Below, one piece after another: positions 20,069 to 32,606 of a DNA stretch of 64,000 bases (position 1 is its first letter; every line of letters begins with the position of its first letter). Made by a program: the position numbers and the translations under genes. The stretch is from Prorocentrum cordatum (taxonomy: Eukaryota > Sar > Dinophyceae > Prorocentrales > Prorocentraceae), in assembly GCA_963575745.1 (NCBI GenBank), contig CAUYUJ010014264.1, positions 148,829 through 212,828 of the forward strand. Direction: 5' to 3'. The notes beneath the pieces were generated by a model. That model did not search any database. It was not told the DNA's origin and saw only the letters and a program-made list of their open reading frames with translations.

Positions 20069-21060
20069 GCTTGGTCAACGCTCTATCTTGGACAGTCAGA
20101 CGGGCAAAGTCTCTGGGCGATCGATGTTGGCCAACATCATCGAGCGCGAGGTCGATGGAGTCTTGGCTGCGATCGAAGGGCGCGACACGCCAGCTCAGTT
20201 CTTCACGGATTTCAGAGCAGCTGCCCCGAGTCCGATCATCGCCAGGCGTCTCTTCGCTTTGCGCAAGGTGGGCATTCGGCAGTGGGCCACTGATGTTCTC
20301 ATTAACCTCTATGGCGATAACGTGCCATGGCCCACTTCGGTGGATCGGCGCTGGCCTCTCGCTCAGTTGTCCTAGCGGGGCGCTTCCCAGGGCTGCTCTG
20401 CATCCACGTTGTTGTTCGCGCTGTCTCTGGACTCGTCTGCAGATGGCTACGCGCCGCTAGTCCTGGAGGGTGCAGGCTTTCACGGCGCGCCGACGACCTC
20501 AGGTTTTTGTCGGCCACCTTGTTCACCGACTTGACTCCGCAGCAAGCCCTGCGAGCTGTCGGCGGCTGTGGGGCTTGAGCTGCACCCTGGGAAGTGCATT
20601 GTCGTTGTCTGCTGTTCGACTCAGGTGCAACGGTCCACGTCCCACCTAATTACGCCTGGAAATGGTTGCGCACTTCTCGGCGATTAAATCATCTGAGCCC
20701 GTTCCCCACCCAGGCTGGCAAGTTCTTTCATCGAGCATGCTAAATTAGACATGCGGGGGCTGGGCTGGCTGAATCCATCGCGGCGCACAGCGCCCGGGCG
20801 ATCTCAGTGCTGGGCCATGCGCTTCAGTGGCATCGCCCAATCGCTCGTCTGCTGCAGCTCGAGGACAGAGCCTTTTCAGAGCTTGCTTGCAGGACCCAGA
20901 TTCAGCTTCGCAGGAACCACGATGAGGACGCCGACGGCTGTTGGACGCAACGATCAGGGCATTCCGGTCCCGCATTTGACCAAGGCTGCAGCGCGCAGAA
21001 CCGCTCGAGATTCGAAAGGTTGGAGGCGTTTCTAGGAGAATTTTGGGACCTTTCTGAGTG
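19650..21060 (+). pseudogene. Non-LTR-type reverse transcriptase pseudogene
   Basis: Short + strand frames in shifting phase keep RT landmarks in order. They are a PGIDGLPH-type approach (about 19,760), a RSMLANII segment followed by FFTDFRAAAP (the conserved F.DF..A block, near 20,200), GIRQWATDVLINLYGDN (near 20,300), an ADDL box at 20,489-20,500, and GLELHPGKCIVV near 20,580. A downstream frame keeps AISVLGHALQW (about 20,800). A (CT)n microsatellite at about 20,038-20,072 lies between the first blocks. Stops and frameshifts separate every block, so it cannot be translated as one protein. I recognise the motif series from dinoflagellate retroelement RTs; the clade is not assigned. Confidence 0.65.
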
Positions 21061-22450
21061 ACCCGGATGACCCCATCCCCATGAGGCCGCAGAGAGGATG
21101 AGATGTTGATTCATTCCTGTCCTACACATCGGATAATTTCTCTCAGCTTCTACCCAAGGCTCGTTTGATTAGCCCTACGGCCCCGTTTCGGGCGCCCCGA
21201 GCGAAGCCCACGATTGTTTTGGGAAGTGGCATGGGCCCCACGCACAGTCGCGCCGATATCGAGCGACGAGTTATGAGATAAATGCTCCCCCCCCCTCCCT
21301 GCCGATGCCTGGTTCCCCGTGCCAGCTACGAGGCTTCGTTCAGTCTGTTCTTCGGTCTCTCAGATTCTAGTGGTTGTCGCTCTCAGGACCCTATGGCGGG
21401 GACGCTGGACCTCCGCCAGGTTCCGCGCGCACCCGAAGCCCTGTCGATTTGGCTGCCTGAAGCCAAAGACGACCAGTGCCACTGCTTTTCGCTGCCCGGA
21501 AGTTACCGCTCTCTTCTCCATGCGGGCCTCCCCGCTCCATCCGCTCGGTTTTGCCAGCCCGTTCCCGACGCTCTGCGACGCCGATGGTCGGGCCCCCGAT
21601 AAAGTCAGGGATCTTGCCCCGCGCGCTGCTGGAGGGTTTCGCGCGCACCCACTCACAATTGAGAGTCGCCACCGCAGTTCTGGGGGCCTCTCCGGGACAG
21701 ATATTTGAGGGCCGCCGTCGGTTGCTTATGCAACGCCCATAATCAGAGTGGCAGCGCAATCGGTCAGGCATTCCTAGCTCTATATGCATTGCCTGCCCGT
21801 GCTGTGGTCGGGACATGTGCAAGCCGTGTCTCTGGTCGCTCTTTTTTTTCTGTTGCCGCCCCCTCGCCGCGCCGCCGCCGCTGCCGCGGCTGCCGGTTCC
21901 TCTGCTGCCGTCGTTGCCTCCGCGATTCGTGTCCGCCATCTCTCCGTGCGTGGCGGCGCCCAGGTCCGCCTTGCCGCCCTGGCCTCTTTCGCTTCTCTCG
22001 CGCCCGTCTGCGCTTTCGGTCCGCCCGTTCGGTTCCGCTCAGCGAATCCGCCAGGCGCTGCGACGCCCTCACCTCTGCGAGGCGCCTGATGCGACTAGGG
22101 CGCGGCTGCTTCGTCTGGCTCTTTTTTATGATTGTCTCCCCGCGGTTCCCGCGCCAGGCCGGCACAAGTGCAAGCCGCGTCTCCGCCCGCGCTGTGTCTC
22201 TCTCTCTCTCTCTCTCTCGGGTGGCAGGCTTAGCCGCGCGGTCTCGGCTGCGATCGACCGATCGCCTCTTTGCCTCCCCGACGGTCGCACGCTCGGCGTT
22301 CCGCCGCGGACTCCCCCGGCGCGTCCGTCAGTGCATTCGCTCCGGGGCGTGGCGCTGGCAGGTAATTTGGGACGCAGGCCCGTTGTTCCTTCATCCCGAT
22401 GTTGCGCAGGAAATCTTGGTGTTGCGCAGGGAAAAGATAGCGTAATCACT
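21061..22450 (+). other. Region 3' of the RT remnant, probably its decayed tail
   Basis: Leu-, Pro- and Arg-rich frames (longest 21,815-23,137, ended by the ATC microsatellite) follow the RT on the same strand. A CPCCGRDMC-like cysteine cluster near 21,800 would suit the C-terminal zinc-knuckle region of such elements, but the evidence is thin. A (CT)n run lies at 22,197-22,219. Confidence 0.3.
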
Positions 22451-22451
22451 G

Positions 22452-22508
<57 letters not shown>

Positions 22509-22539
22509 CCATCACCATCACCATCACCATCACCATCAC

Positions 22540-22578
<39 letters not shown>

Positions 22579-22635
22579 AATCGCCATCATCCTCGCCGTC
22601 TTCGCCATTGGCACCATCACTATCATCACCATCAC

Positions 22636-22690
<55 letters not shown>

Positions 22691-22692
22691 GA
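22451..22692 (+). repeat. (ATC)n microsatellite
   Basis: About 240 bp of ATC/CAT triplets has ACC variants near 22,507-22,540 and 22,620-22,640. The poly-Ile, poly-Met and poly-Asp frames over it are artefacts. Confidence 0.95.
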
Positions 22693-22904
22693 CAGCGTCA
22701 CCATTGCCACCGCCATCATTAGTAGCACCATCACCAGCCATTACCACCTGCATCATCATCGTCATCATCGTCATCGGCAGCTCCATCACCGTCACCATCC
22801 GCATCCTCATCGCCATCACCATCGTTATCACCATCATCCCAATCATCATCGTCATCGTCGCATGTTGGCGCGGAAATGGGCGTTGACGGTTGCAATTTGC
22901 ACAG

Positions 22905-23120
22905 GTTGCTTGCACCACATAATTCGCACCACAGATCACAACATATCGTTTCCACCATACAGCTTGCACCACGCAGCGTACACCACAGAGTTTACACCAC
23001 ATAGTTTACGTAGTGAAACCACAAAGCCTACGCCACATACATTGCACACAAAGCTTTCGCCACACAGATTTCACCACTTAGCGTACACGATGTACCCTGC
23101 ACCACATAGACGGCACATCG
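22905..23120 (+). repeat. ~15-17 bp minisatellite (CACCACATAGCTTGCA type)
   Basis: About a dozen diverged units share CACCACA followed by a variable 6-9 bp (TTGCACCACAT, TACACCACAGAGTT, TTCGCCACACAG). The same motif reappears at 57,340-57,400. Confidence 0.7.
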
Positions 23121-23660
23121 AGCGTGCAATAACATGAGCCCAGGGGTTTGGGTCCACGGTGGCGAACATGCATGCGTCGCGTCTCTTTCGGGGGGTTATT
23201 GGCAATGTGGTCGGTGTTTTGGGGACTATTTGGGGCCTTTTGGTGTCTTTTGATATTTTCATGGGGGCTGTTGGGTGCCTTTGGCAGCAAAGTTGAGCCA
23301 TCCTGGTTGCATGAAAGGCCTTACTGGGCTGTCTTGCAATCCTTGAAGAGCCGTGGAGTACGCGAGGGAGGCGCCAGGCAAGACGTGGCATAATACCACT
23401 CAACGTGCCAGGGGCACGGTGGCGGATCACGCACTGGGGAATTGTGTGGCACAGAGGCCACGGCATCTTAAGTACAGTTCCTTCTTGACGTGAGCCGCCG
23501 ACGCACCCGAGATCAGCAGTAGTAGTAATAGGCGCTGCCGCCCCACGACCAGCTGCCACACTGGAGCCGCCTACATGCGCTGGACGCTACAGTATAGCAG
23601 GGTCGTGGGGAGGGGCGGGGGGGAGGGGGGGGGCGAACGGGCCCTGCTCTGCTCGCACGA
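23121..23660. other. Intergenic DNA, nothing recognised
   Basis: There is a GGGGCTTTTTGGTGTC-like TTTTGG-rich stretch near 23,210-23,290 and G-rich runs near 23,610-23,635. Neither strand has a convincing open frame. Confidence 0.3.
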
Positions 23661-23806
23661 AGAGGAACGGCAGAAACATAAACGTTCGGAGCTCCGCGCG
23701 GATTTCTTGGATCTGCGCTGGGCCCTCGCAGTGGCACCACTGGCGCCACCCCTGTGAGGGGGGTCCGGCGCCGATCCCAGAAATCCGCGCGAGCCTCCGA
23801 AAGTGT
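23661..23806. mobile_element. Family E foldback element, copy 1
   Basis: Arms GCGCGGATTTCTTGGATCTG (near 23,696) and CCGATCCCAGAAATCCGCGC (near 23,770) are inverted copies. The left side extends through GAGGAACGGCAGAAACATAA, which aligns with the intact outer end of the 59,950 copy. The loop GGCACCACTGGCGCCACCCC corresponds in reverse to the GGCGCC hairpins of the other two copies. Confidence 0.6.
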
Positions 23807-24039
23807 CTTCCAGTGTTGGATTGTGTTCTCGAATCTGTTGCTGCCCTCGCCTCCCTCCCCTCCCCCTGTGCGTGCGGCGCCCCGCCGATGTCGGCACGAC
23901 CCTCACACGGCTCGTGCCCCACAGGAAGCGCAATCGAACACGATCCTCACACCCGCGCCATCCACAGGTTGCCTATGGTCGGGTCCAGGACAATGTTTTG
24001 TTTCCCTATCTGATGGTGCCCCAGCCCTTAGTGGGCCCT

Positions 24040-24260
24040 GGAAACGACATTGCCGTTTTTTTACCAGTTCCGTTTTGCCGTTTTTTTTGCCGGTTCCGAC
24101 GCCGTTTGTTTACCGGTTCCGTCGCCGTTGTTTGACCGGTTCTGGCTCCCGTTCCAATCCTGGAGCCGTTTTTTTGCCGTTTCCGGTTGCCGTTTTTGCG
24201 CCGTTTCCATGTTCAAGGGGCATTTTTCTGGAAACGGTGAAAAAAACGGCCCTGCCGTTT
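24040..24260 (+). repeat. GCCGTTTTTTTGCCGGTTCC-type minisatellite
   Basis: Roughly eight diverged units of about 20-25 bp alternate GCCGTTT(T)n with CGGTTCCG. They give a phenylalanine- and proline-rich frame (23,754-24,485) that I do not take as a gene. Confidence 0.7.
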
Positions 24261-24468
24261 CCGGGGCCCACAGAGCCCCAGCCTCTCTCCCCATCTTGTC
24301 GCCTCCCGCCTTCTGCGCCAGAGGGCCGGGGCGCCACGCCGGCGGAGCACCGCCGCGGCTTCGCCCTCTTCGCGTTCGCGGCGGTGTTTGGGCGGCAGGC
24401 TCTGGAGGCGGGTGGGCGGCGGGAACGCGATAGCCAATTCCAGGGGCAGCGACAGGGGGGGGGCGCCT

Positions 24469-24648
24469 TACAGTCGGGGCGTTGACCTAAGGAACCCTAA
24501 ATAAGGAACGAGGCCCCTTTTTTCAATCAGTTAACCTTCGATTTCCTGCCGAAAACATAAGGACAACCTGAGGCAAGCTGTGAAACACTGAAGGAACGGG
24601 GAGCCCCTCCCCAACGAAAAGGGTTCCTTCTTCAGGGCCCCGACTGTA
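24469..24648. mobile_element. pogo/Tc1-like MITE with TA target duplication
   Basis: The 180 bp element starts TA-CAGTCGGGGC and ends GCCCCGACTG-TA. Subterminal GGAACCCT and GGGTTCC and internal GGAACGAGGCCCC and GGAACGGGGAGCC extend the inverted symmetry. CAGTCG-type ends next to TA resemble the pogo branch of the Tc1/mariner superfamily. No transposase is encoded. Confidence 0.6.
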
Positions 24649-26601
24649 TCTTCAGTTTGAAAGGCATTGCCGATCGATCCTCTGCGTCTGCGCAATTCTC
24701 AGCTGAAGGTGTCAGAGGAGTTGCCACTGGAACAGCTGGCGTATGGCAGCGAAGCGATCACAGCGTCCTCGACTGTTCGATCCCAGCTCCTCTTATCATT
24801 GGGATTCAGGAGTCTCGAAGGCTTCATCAGCTGCGCCTCGTCGAGAGCGCTCGGGGGGGGGCCAGAATCGTCCCGAACGCCGCCGAAGGCCCGAGTCATG
24901 GCCCGAAAGCCAAGCCCAGGGGCGGAAGCGTCGACCCCGAATCGAGTGCCCCACTCGTCACGGGTCGGGAGTTGGGCCCACAGGCCGCGCTTGCATCGTG
25001 CCAGTTCCTGCCAGAGTGAACGTCAGGGCCACTTGTGCATTAGATTCGTGTCGCAACGTCGACGGGGCCAGGGATGGCGACCCAGATTGTCGCCAAGAAG
25101 TTCCAGATCTGCCCATACATCGCCTCTGGATCAGTCGGTGATAGCGGGCTTGGGGCGAAGCTCCACCTAGCACGGTACAGTTTCGGCCCCCCCTCTCCCT
25201 CCCTCTTGCCCCACAGCCACACACATCCACACACCAGATGCCGAGGTAGATGCCGCCCGCTTCGCGTTGCTATTCGGGCCGCTGGCGGGAAACTTGGAGG
25301 AGCCAGGGGCGTTTGTCGAAGACGCCGCGCCAGCACATCTGCGCTATGCTTCTTCTGCAGTCACCCTCCCCTCTTGCCCTCACCATCATTCTGAATCCTC
25401 CACCTCCTCTCCCATTTCTCCTTCCTCGCCCTCATCATCCTGCTCGTTCGTCTTACCAACCCACTCTCTAGATTCAATAGGACAACCATGTTGAGATGGC
25501 TTGTTGCACGAACGGATGCATGAGTTTGTGGGCACGGAAAAGGATGGATTGTGGGAGTGACAGGTTGACTAAATGATGATTTTCAACAGTGAGAATATTG
25601 GATGACCGCGGTACCAAGAAACAGCGCCAGGGCGGCGAATTCTCCAGGGTTGGCGACGAAAGTATCCGAAGAGAGAGAGCCCACGGCTGGCAGCGACTCA
25701 TCATTGAGCAGTGCGTGAAAATATGCAACATGTCATGACGTAATGTCCGAAACTCGGCACACGTAGAGTTCAGTCGATGGAAGCAAACACAACATAAGTA
25801 CAAACGGTCAGATGTCCGAGAGTTGATGATTATGCAGCTGCTAATTCTTCTAGTCATGCATTGCCACCCATAGTTTCGACGCGCATAACGTATATGGCAA
25901 TCCTCTCATCTGGTGCCGCCTCTCTCGGTGCCGCTGCCTTTTTTGTCCAGCACCAGGCTGTCCAATTCCGTCTGGAGCGGAGGTTTTGAGTCCATGTTGT
26001 GAAGTGAGTTCTCACATTGGAGGATGTTTCCCGGTTGGTTGGTTCTGACATCCTCATCGTATAGTTCTGACGCAATCGTGAAGGATTTGCGCCTGCACAT
26101 TTCGGCCTGCGCAACGCAGCACGGGGGCAATGTCGTGGATTCGGTGTTTGCCATTTGCCGGTTTTTCAGCGGCGGTTACGGGTTCACATCTTGGATTTCC
26201 GAAGCAAGCGAAAGGTTGAGTATTACACGCGTTGAATCAGACATGGACGAAGATGTTCAATTCACACGCCGACATCGGAGTATGTTGATTCCAACCAGTA
26301 TCGCCTCGTGATCCGTATCCGTACCGCTTTGAAGCCAGCAATGGCCACAAATGTTCTGTTGGCGTTTAAGCCGAGGCTGGTTTTGATGCACGCTGGCAAA
26401 GTGCATACTACTTCGTCGTAGGATCATAGCAATAATGGCGAGCTCCAATCGCATTGGATGCGATTTCAATCAGCGGCACTCCCTGTGTGAATGTGCATGT
26501 GTGTCGTGACACGCTGTACGCCATACCACGTCTGAGTTTTTGTTATGCCTAGTTGAAGTCTCCCGTGCTGTCAATTGCGTGTGCTCTTATTCATGCAAGA
26601 A
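24649..26601. other. Mixed-complexity intergenic DNA with unassigned frames
   Basis: Three overlapping + strand frames at 24,657-25,170 (up to 167 codons) have balanced, non-repetitive composition. The one from 24,743 begins MAAKRSQRPRLFDPSSSY. I could not match them to any family. Short - strand frames around 25,474-26,154 and 26,257-26,469 contain Cys/His pairs (ICGHCW) but no recognisable domain. An exon of a split gene or a decayed mobile element are both possible. Confidence 0.25.
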
Positions 26602-26757
26602 TAGAGGTGTGTGTGTGTGGTGTCCCGCCTCGATGCTGCGCGCGAGGCCGCGACCGCCAAACATTGTGTTTGTGTGTGTGTGCCGTGTGTGTGTGTAGGC
26701 GTGCGTCTGTGAGTGTACATGCGTGTGTGTGTGTGCGTGTGTGTGTGTGTGCATGTG
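26602..26757 (+). repeat. Interrupted (TG)n microsatellite
   Basis: TG runs are broken by a GC-rich 40 bp stretch near 26,622-26,665 and end at about 26,757. Confidence 0.9.
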
Positions 26758-26799
26758 TCCGCTCCTGTGGCCTCGGCGGCTCCTCCGTCTGCTCCTCAG

Positions 26800-27345
26800 C
26801 CTGCTGGTTCCAGGAGGACCTTCCACGCCCTCCCCTGCGGACCCTCGGAAAGAGAAGGCGGCACGGCCCGTGGGTTGCAAAGCCCCGGGCCCGCTTTCCA
26901 ACCCTTCCCGGGGTCCTCGCAGCCAGGTCTGAGCCCTGGCAGGTGAGGTCCTTCGCCCCCTCCCCGCAGACCCCGCGAAGGGAAGGCGGCACGGCCCCTG
27001 GATCGAGAAGCCCCAGGGGGGGGACGAGGTGCGCGCCCTGGGGCCGGAGAGCGGCTCTCCTCCCGCCCGTGGAGTCCTCGCGGCAGGGTCGAGATGTGCC
27101 GCGCGGATGCGCGGATCGGAGCAGGAGAGTGAGGAGGAGGACGAGGAGGAGCACGAGGATTTGGCGGAGGATGAAGACCAGGAGGATGAGGCGCGGCACG
27201 AGGCGCAGGATGAGGAGCAGGATGGGCAAGAGGAGGAGGAGCACGAGGATTTGGCGGAGGATGAAGACCAGGAGGATGAGGACCAGGAGGATGAGGCGCG
27301 GCACGAGGCGCAGGATGAGGATGGGGAGGACGAGGAGGAGGCGGA
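26800..27345 (+). repeat. Two local tandem duplications, one encoding an acidic frame
   Basis: First, GAAGGCGGCACGGCCC with surrounding CCTTC.CGCCCTCCCC repeats at a spacing of about 125 bp (about 26,818 and 26,946). Second, GCACGAGGATTTGGCGGAGG with its following ~70 bp repeats 90 bp apart (27,151 and 27,241). The second duplication gives an open frame (27,029-27,391) with EDEDQEDEARHEAQDE repeats. It starts and ends in repeat DNA, and I do not regard it as a proven gene. Confidence 0.6.
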
Positions 27346-27391
27346 AGAGCACACGCTCCTACGGGGCCCTGGGGGGCCCAAAATTACATGA

Positions 27392-29050
27392 GGAGCGAGA
27401 ATGGATCAGGCGCAGGGCAATCGCTCCGTGTTGGTTTTGGGGTGTGGGTTGTTGCTTTCCTTTTGGAATTACTGCCTGAGACGTGGGCTGCGCGGCGCTA
27501 TTGGAGGAGAACCCAAAAAGGAAGCCAGGGAACGGTCCTTCGCGTATGCTTGGCCGCTTTATTGGCTCTCGTGCCCCCGCTGGCGTTCCGGCATGCGGGG
27601 TTGCGCTTCTCGTTTGTGGAGAAACCGCATTCTTTCTTGTTTGGGGTTTTCATCCAGTCATCCTCGGTTTGTCGTTTCTGGGTGCTACTTCGTCTGTTTC
27701 CACCGCATCGTCGCGAGCGTGGCCGTGACACCAAAGAGTGTGCGCGTGTGCGTGCGTTGCGATACGATGGTCTGTGCATGGTTTTGGGTTGCGTGTGTGT
27801 ACGTGTGCTCAAGTGTTTGTGAGTGTTTTTACGTGTGCGATGTTGTGTATGTTTGTGTGTGCGTGTGTGTTGCCACGCGACCGTGTCGCCAGGACACATG
27901 TGTTTGGGTGTGGTGGTGTGTGTTTGTTCGTTTGTTGTTCTGGTCTTAATGCTCACGTGTGCGTGCGGGGTAGGTGCGTGCAGTTTTCTGGTCAGCGCGC
28001 GGCTTGTATCTGGATGACGCGCATGTGCGATTGTCATCGATTACAGGTTAGTGTGCAAACTCCTACGCACTGGAGACTGGCTGTGCGAAAGCATTCCCTG
28101 ACGCCACCTCCGCCGGGGCGCCGAGTTTTGCGCTCGCGTTGGCCGTCATATGCCAGACAGTACAGACCATTGTGGTGACGTTGTTTGTATAGAGAGTCCG
28201 TGCTTGCGGCCACCATGCATGCATTGATAAGATCGTAATTCGCAGAACCAGCGTGATCCCCTCAGATCCATGCCCCGCAGGAGCTGGAGAGGGCCCACGT
28301 GGAAAGGACTGCGTAGAGGCTTTGTCGTAGCATCCCTGCTGGGGGCGGCGCTGCGTGTTCCCCTGGGCGAGCCGGCGCGCAGGCCTTGAGGCCGTGGCGC
28401 GCGGCGGCGCGATGCTTCCTAGGCGGGAAAGCGCAGGTGGCATCGGTGGAGCGCAGCAAAATCCGGCAGTAATTGTTCGGTGGGCTAGGTGTGCTGAAGT
28501 CGTAAGGTTCCGAAGCTGACCTAGTTCAGGCCGCGTGCCCAGGCACGCAACTCAGAGATGCCCGAATCTCTTCTGTCTGCATGTACACGTTCGCGGTCAC
28601 CACGCATTGTGCATTACTTCTTGTTGCTTGGGAGGCTTATACGATAGTGGATACCATGCTGTTGGTAGCACAGCCAGAATCCTAGCGAGTCGTTGTCGAT
28701 CTGCCGTTTTCTCCTATTTATCTTCAGGGCACCATCTCATCCTACTCACTATACTCCTCTCCTCTGGACCTCCCAAATCTTTTCGCTTTATGGGCTGACC
28801 TGACTTGGCACGTTCGGAACAAATTCGTGCGTTACAGTTCATTTTTGGATCGCCCAGATGGTAAATGGCAAGTATTGAAGAGTGAAATATGGGCTTTGAG
28901 GATTGGTGGAACATGGCTAGTGGGAGTGGGTAGCGGGTTAAGGGATGGCAGCGAGTCTGAGTACCAACAGTCGTAGCAATTGCATTCGTAGCAGTAATAA
29001 TAGCTTGAGTCGTAGGTAGTAGCATTAGTCGTAGGTGGTGTATGTAGTGT
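27392..29050. other. Intergenic DNA with TG-rich stretch
   Basis: TG/CG-rich sequence spans about 27,735-27,905. A 144-codon + strand frame (27,388-27,822) has a hydrophobic AALLALVPPLAF stretch but no recognisable family, and it runs into the TG-rich DNA. The sequence becomes less GC-rich from about 28 kb. Confidence 0.25.
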
Positions 29051-29441
<391 letters not shown>

Positions 29442-29479
29442 TAGTAGTCCTAAAACAGTAGTCCTAAGAATAGCAGTTG

Positions 29480-29590
29480 TACGACCCCACCGCCCCATGA
29501 CCCCACGTCCGAACGACTCCACGACCGAACAACCCCACGACCCTACGACCACGATCCCTCGAATCCGCGACCCCACGACCCCACCTCTTT
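29480..29590 (+). repeat. CGACCCCA-type minisatellite
   Basis: Around ten diverged 8-11 bp units (ACGACCCCACCG, ACGACTCCACGACCGAAC, ACGACCCTACGACC) follow the GGT tract. Confidence 0.65.
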
Positions 29591-29799
29591 TCTCCGGCGC
29601 CCGCAGCCTCGAGTCCGATCCGCAAGCTCCATCTCGAAAACCGGGACGGGTGAAACTAAGTGTTTCTGGAGAATCAGGGCGAGTGCCACCGAAAAATGTT
29701 GTTAAGCGGCGCGCAAGGAGGAGGGAAAGGAGGAGAAGGGTGGAAGAGAAGGAACCGGCGACGACGACGGACGCGGCCGCGCCCTCACTCGATCACCGG

Positions 29800-32450
29800 C
29801 AGCTCGTCGATAGAGCATTCTGGCTCGATTTGGGTTGTAGGTAGATCGGCATGTTCGTGTAGAAGCGCGTGCTCCATAGACCGCTGTAGCGTGGCACCGT
29901 GGTACCCAGAATCCCCCACCAGCTGCGTATCAAGCCCATTGCAGTACCTTTACGTGGGCGTGTCGGTAGCCCCCAGCATTTCTCCTGCGCGAGTGTTGGT
30001 ACTAGACACGCGGATTGCTGACCCCACCTACCAAACACTTCACATCCCAGGCACTGTAGGGATCCCAATCCGGAGTTCGTAACCTCAGCGTAATTGTTAT
30101 TGTTGTCGATTTATGCACGTTCCAGCAGTGTACCTGCTTGATTGCTGGTCCCGGGTCTTGGTCCTCCGTTCCGTGCAATGGGTGACAAGATCGTGATGTC
30201 GCAGAACAGCGGGAGCCCACGAGCAACATTCAAACATGGGACCACGAGATCCATGCGGCGCAAATCTCTGGGAGGCAGGGGGATGTGTGTCTCGCGCAGG
30301 AGTCGTTCCGCGTTCCGATCGGGGATCAAACCCCCGGCCTCCGTGAATACTCGCCGTCAAACCGACACCATCCACGCATGTCGTGTATTCAGACGTGCGT
30401 TGTGGTTGGTTGTGAGTTTGGAGTGGCCATCATGTGGATCCCAACCGTAGCAGAGTCTTCCTTCCAACTCCAAGTCGTCTCCGAATCGCACATAACATAT
30501 GTGGAACGTCCGTAGTCGGGCAGATTGTGAGCCACGTCGCCACCTACGTACCCATGCACGAACGAAACCGTGTTTTGCCCGTAGTCGCTGCGTTGCGGCG
30601 GGCTCCGGCTCCTCCTCCGAGGGTATACGCGAGGCTTCAATGTGTTGGGATGCGTGGTATTGCCATCCGTGGCTCCAATCACCAAATTCTACAGAGTGTT
30701 GGGGCGGGTCAGGCGGCCGGCCTCCGGAAGCCAGAGTCTCCTAAGATGGTCGGCCAGCCCAACCAGCATCGTCGCCAGCTTTTCCCGCTGATTCGGCGGC
30801 TGCTACACAGGGCGGGTAAGCATGGAAATCATCAGTCTGCGCTATGCTCAAGGCTTGAAGGTCGCGTAAGATATCTCGCCCTATGTTTGGGAAACCATTC
30901 ATTAAATCCAGCTGCGCAGCTTGCCCAGTACGCCGCCGGAGCAAGCCGCTGTGAGTGCCAGAGACCCAGCCCCCAAAAGCGGAGTGGAAGTTTAGCTTGC
31001 GCAACCCATGTGTCATATGCGATACCATAGATTAGCCCGTCCCGGGATAGCGAACATAGCACGACATGCATCGATAATTTTCATCGTGTCGGAGTTGCTG
31101 ACACGGATTGATGCGGCGTTGTTGTGCGGAGCAGATGCTCCAGTCAAGGGGCGCCACAGACATGCAACAGTAGCCACCCAGACTGCAGAGCAAGGAGCTG
31201 GGTTAGTAGCTGAGATAGCTTCGCCTTCTCCTCCGCCTGTGTGGTTCCGAATGTAGTGATGTATGCGTCGGTGCCGAATGATACCTTGTTCCGTCTCGGG
31301 TTTGTCATGGACCCATGCATCCGGCACGCGTTTGTCGAGGCTCGGCGGGCATGCATTATTTTTTTGTTACTCCATGCGGCAAGCTTCCCAATATTCCGAA
31401 AATGTTGCCCGCACGTAGTCGTAAATATCGTTGACGTTATGTCGGTCGCATACAACATTTTTGTCGTCCAAATAAACGATGATCTCGGCTCCATGCGGCA
31501 AGCGATTGCGGACGCGTTGCATAGTTGGTTTGAGCGCGAGGCATAAATAAACAGGGTTGTCATTCAAGCATCGCCTTGTTCTTTTTCGTCAGCTTGATAG
31601 ATATCGCGCGTACGCATTTGAAGCGGGATTGGACGCCATACCATTGCGCGACGAAAAGGACGAACCATTCCAGAAATTGATCGGCTATGAGCTCCGGGTT
31701 CGGCAAATGTGTCGAATGCTCCATCGATGCTGACTATGATTTTATAAGGGTCCGTTTGATCTGCTTCGCGAGCGTGTGCTACGAGCCGTATCGCAACCCG
31801 GACATGGGAGTTCGGTTTCAAAAGTGTTGTGAACGAGACGATATGATTTAAAAACAAGAGGGAGTTCTGCCTTGGCGACTTTGCTGGCTGCATCAAATAA
31901 TGCCTCGAACGCCACTTCGCCCCCCAACCATATTATGTAGCATTGGCACCGGCTACCCTACAGACCACCTCTAAACCAGCGAAGAGATGTTGGTCAAATT
32001 CTGCTGCGTGGCGTGCCCCAGATGCCCCCAACGCAGCTGGGAGGTCCTCCGATATGATGGTCGGGGTCCACAATCTCGTTATAAATAGTATTGCTCTCAG
32101 GGGCCAGCCAACCCTTTCGAAGTTAACACCCGAGCTGCGTGATTGAGCTTCTGTTTTTGAACGGCATGACTGAGCTTGCGTTTTCGGCTCGAAAGTTTTT
32201 GTTGCATTTGTCTGAATCCGTCATCGCGCAAGTTTTTGCGGGTTGCTGCTGTCGGCGTGGCGGTTGTTCGTGTTGGGGCACAGTGAAGATGCATGCCTTG
32301 TTGAGTAGCCGGTTTTAGTCTCATTATATAATACACCAATGCGTTGCGTGGACGCGCAGCCTTTCTAACCGGGGTTGGCCGTGGCCGAGGATTCTCGTGG
32401 TGCCAAACGATCCAGGAAAAGGAAATTCCCACATCCAGCGTTTCGTACAG
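29800..32450 (-). pseudogene. RT retroelement pseudogene with intact YLDD box
   Basis: Reading the - strand from 32,450 down, blocks in drifting frame are: a basic N-terminal side ending HAARVLTSKGLAGP (about 32,100); GEVAFEALFDAASKVAKAEL (about 31,910); YKIIVSIDGAFD and a DIYQADEKEQGDA segment (31,740 and 31,570); AEIIVYLDDKNVVCD with the YLDD codons at 31,463-31,474; LQSGWLLLHVCGAP (31,150); LPLRFWGLGLWHSQRLAPAA (30,960); FGDWSHGWQYHAS (30,650); GLIPDRNAERLL and LFCDITILSPIARNG (30,320-30,200); and a last W/R-rich block near 29,900. This order matches the RT family with a C-terminal nuclease-like region that is abundant in dinoflagellate genomes as I know them. Many stops and frame changes make it a pseudogene. 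Confidence 0.7.
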
Positions 32451-32606
32451 ATTGGCAGATACATCGAATATTATTATGTCACATATTTTTGGCGCGACCG
32501 AAGGGACTGCAATATAATTTTTTGCAGCGCACACTCGCACGCAGCAGAGGTGAAACGGTGCAGAAATGTCGTTTTTATTCACGCCGGACAGCAGGCTAAA
32601 TTGCGT

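Noticed and set aside
22126-23137. Poly-Ile, poly-Met and poly-Asp proteins
   Set aside because: They are ATC microsatellite translations.
24486-24500. AACCCTAAATAAGG as a telomere-like repeat
   Set aside because: It is a single CCCTAAA unit inside a MITE and is not an array.
27029-27391. 120-codon acidic protein
   Set aside because: The acidic part is a 90 bp tandem duplication of purine-rich DNA, and the frame has no recognised domain outside it.
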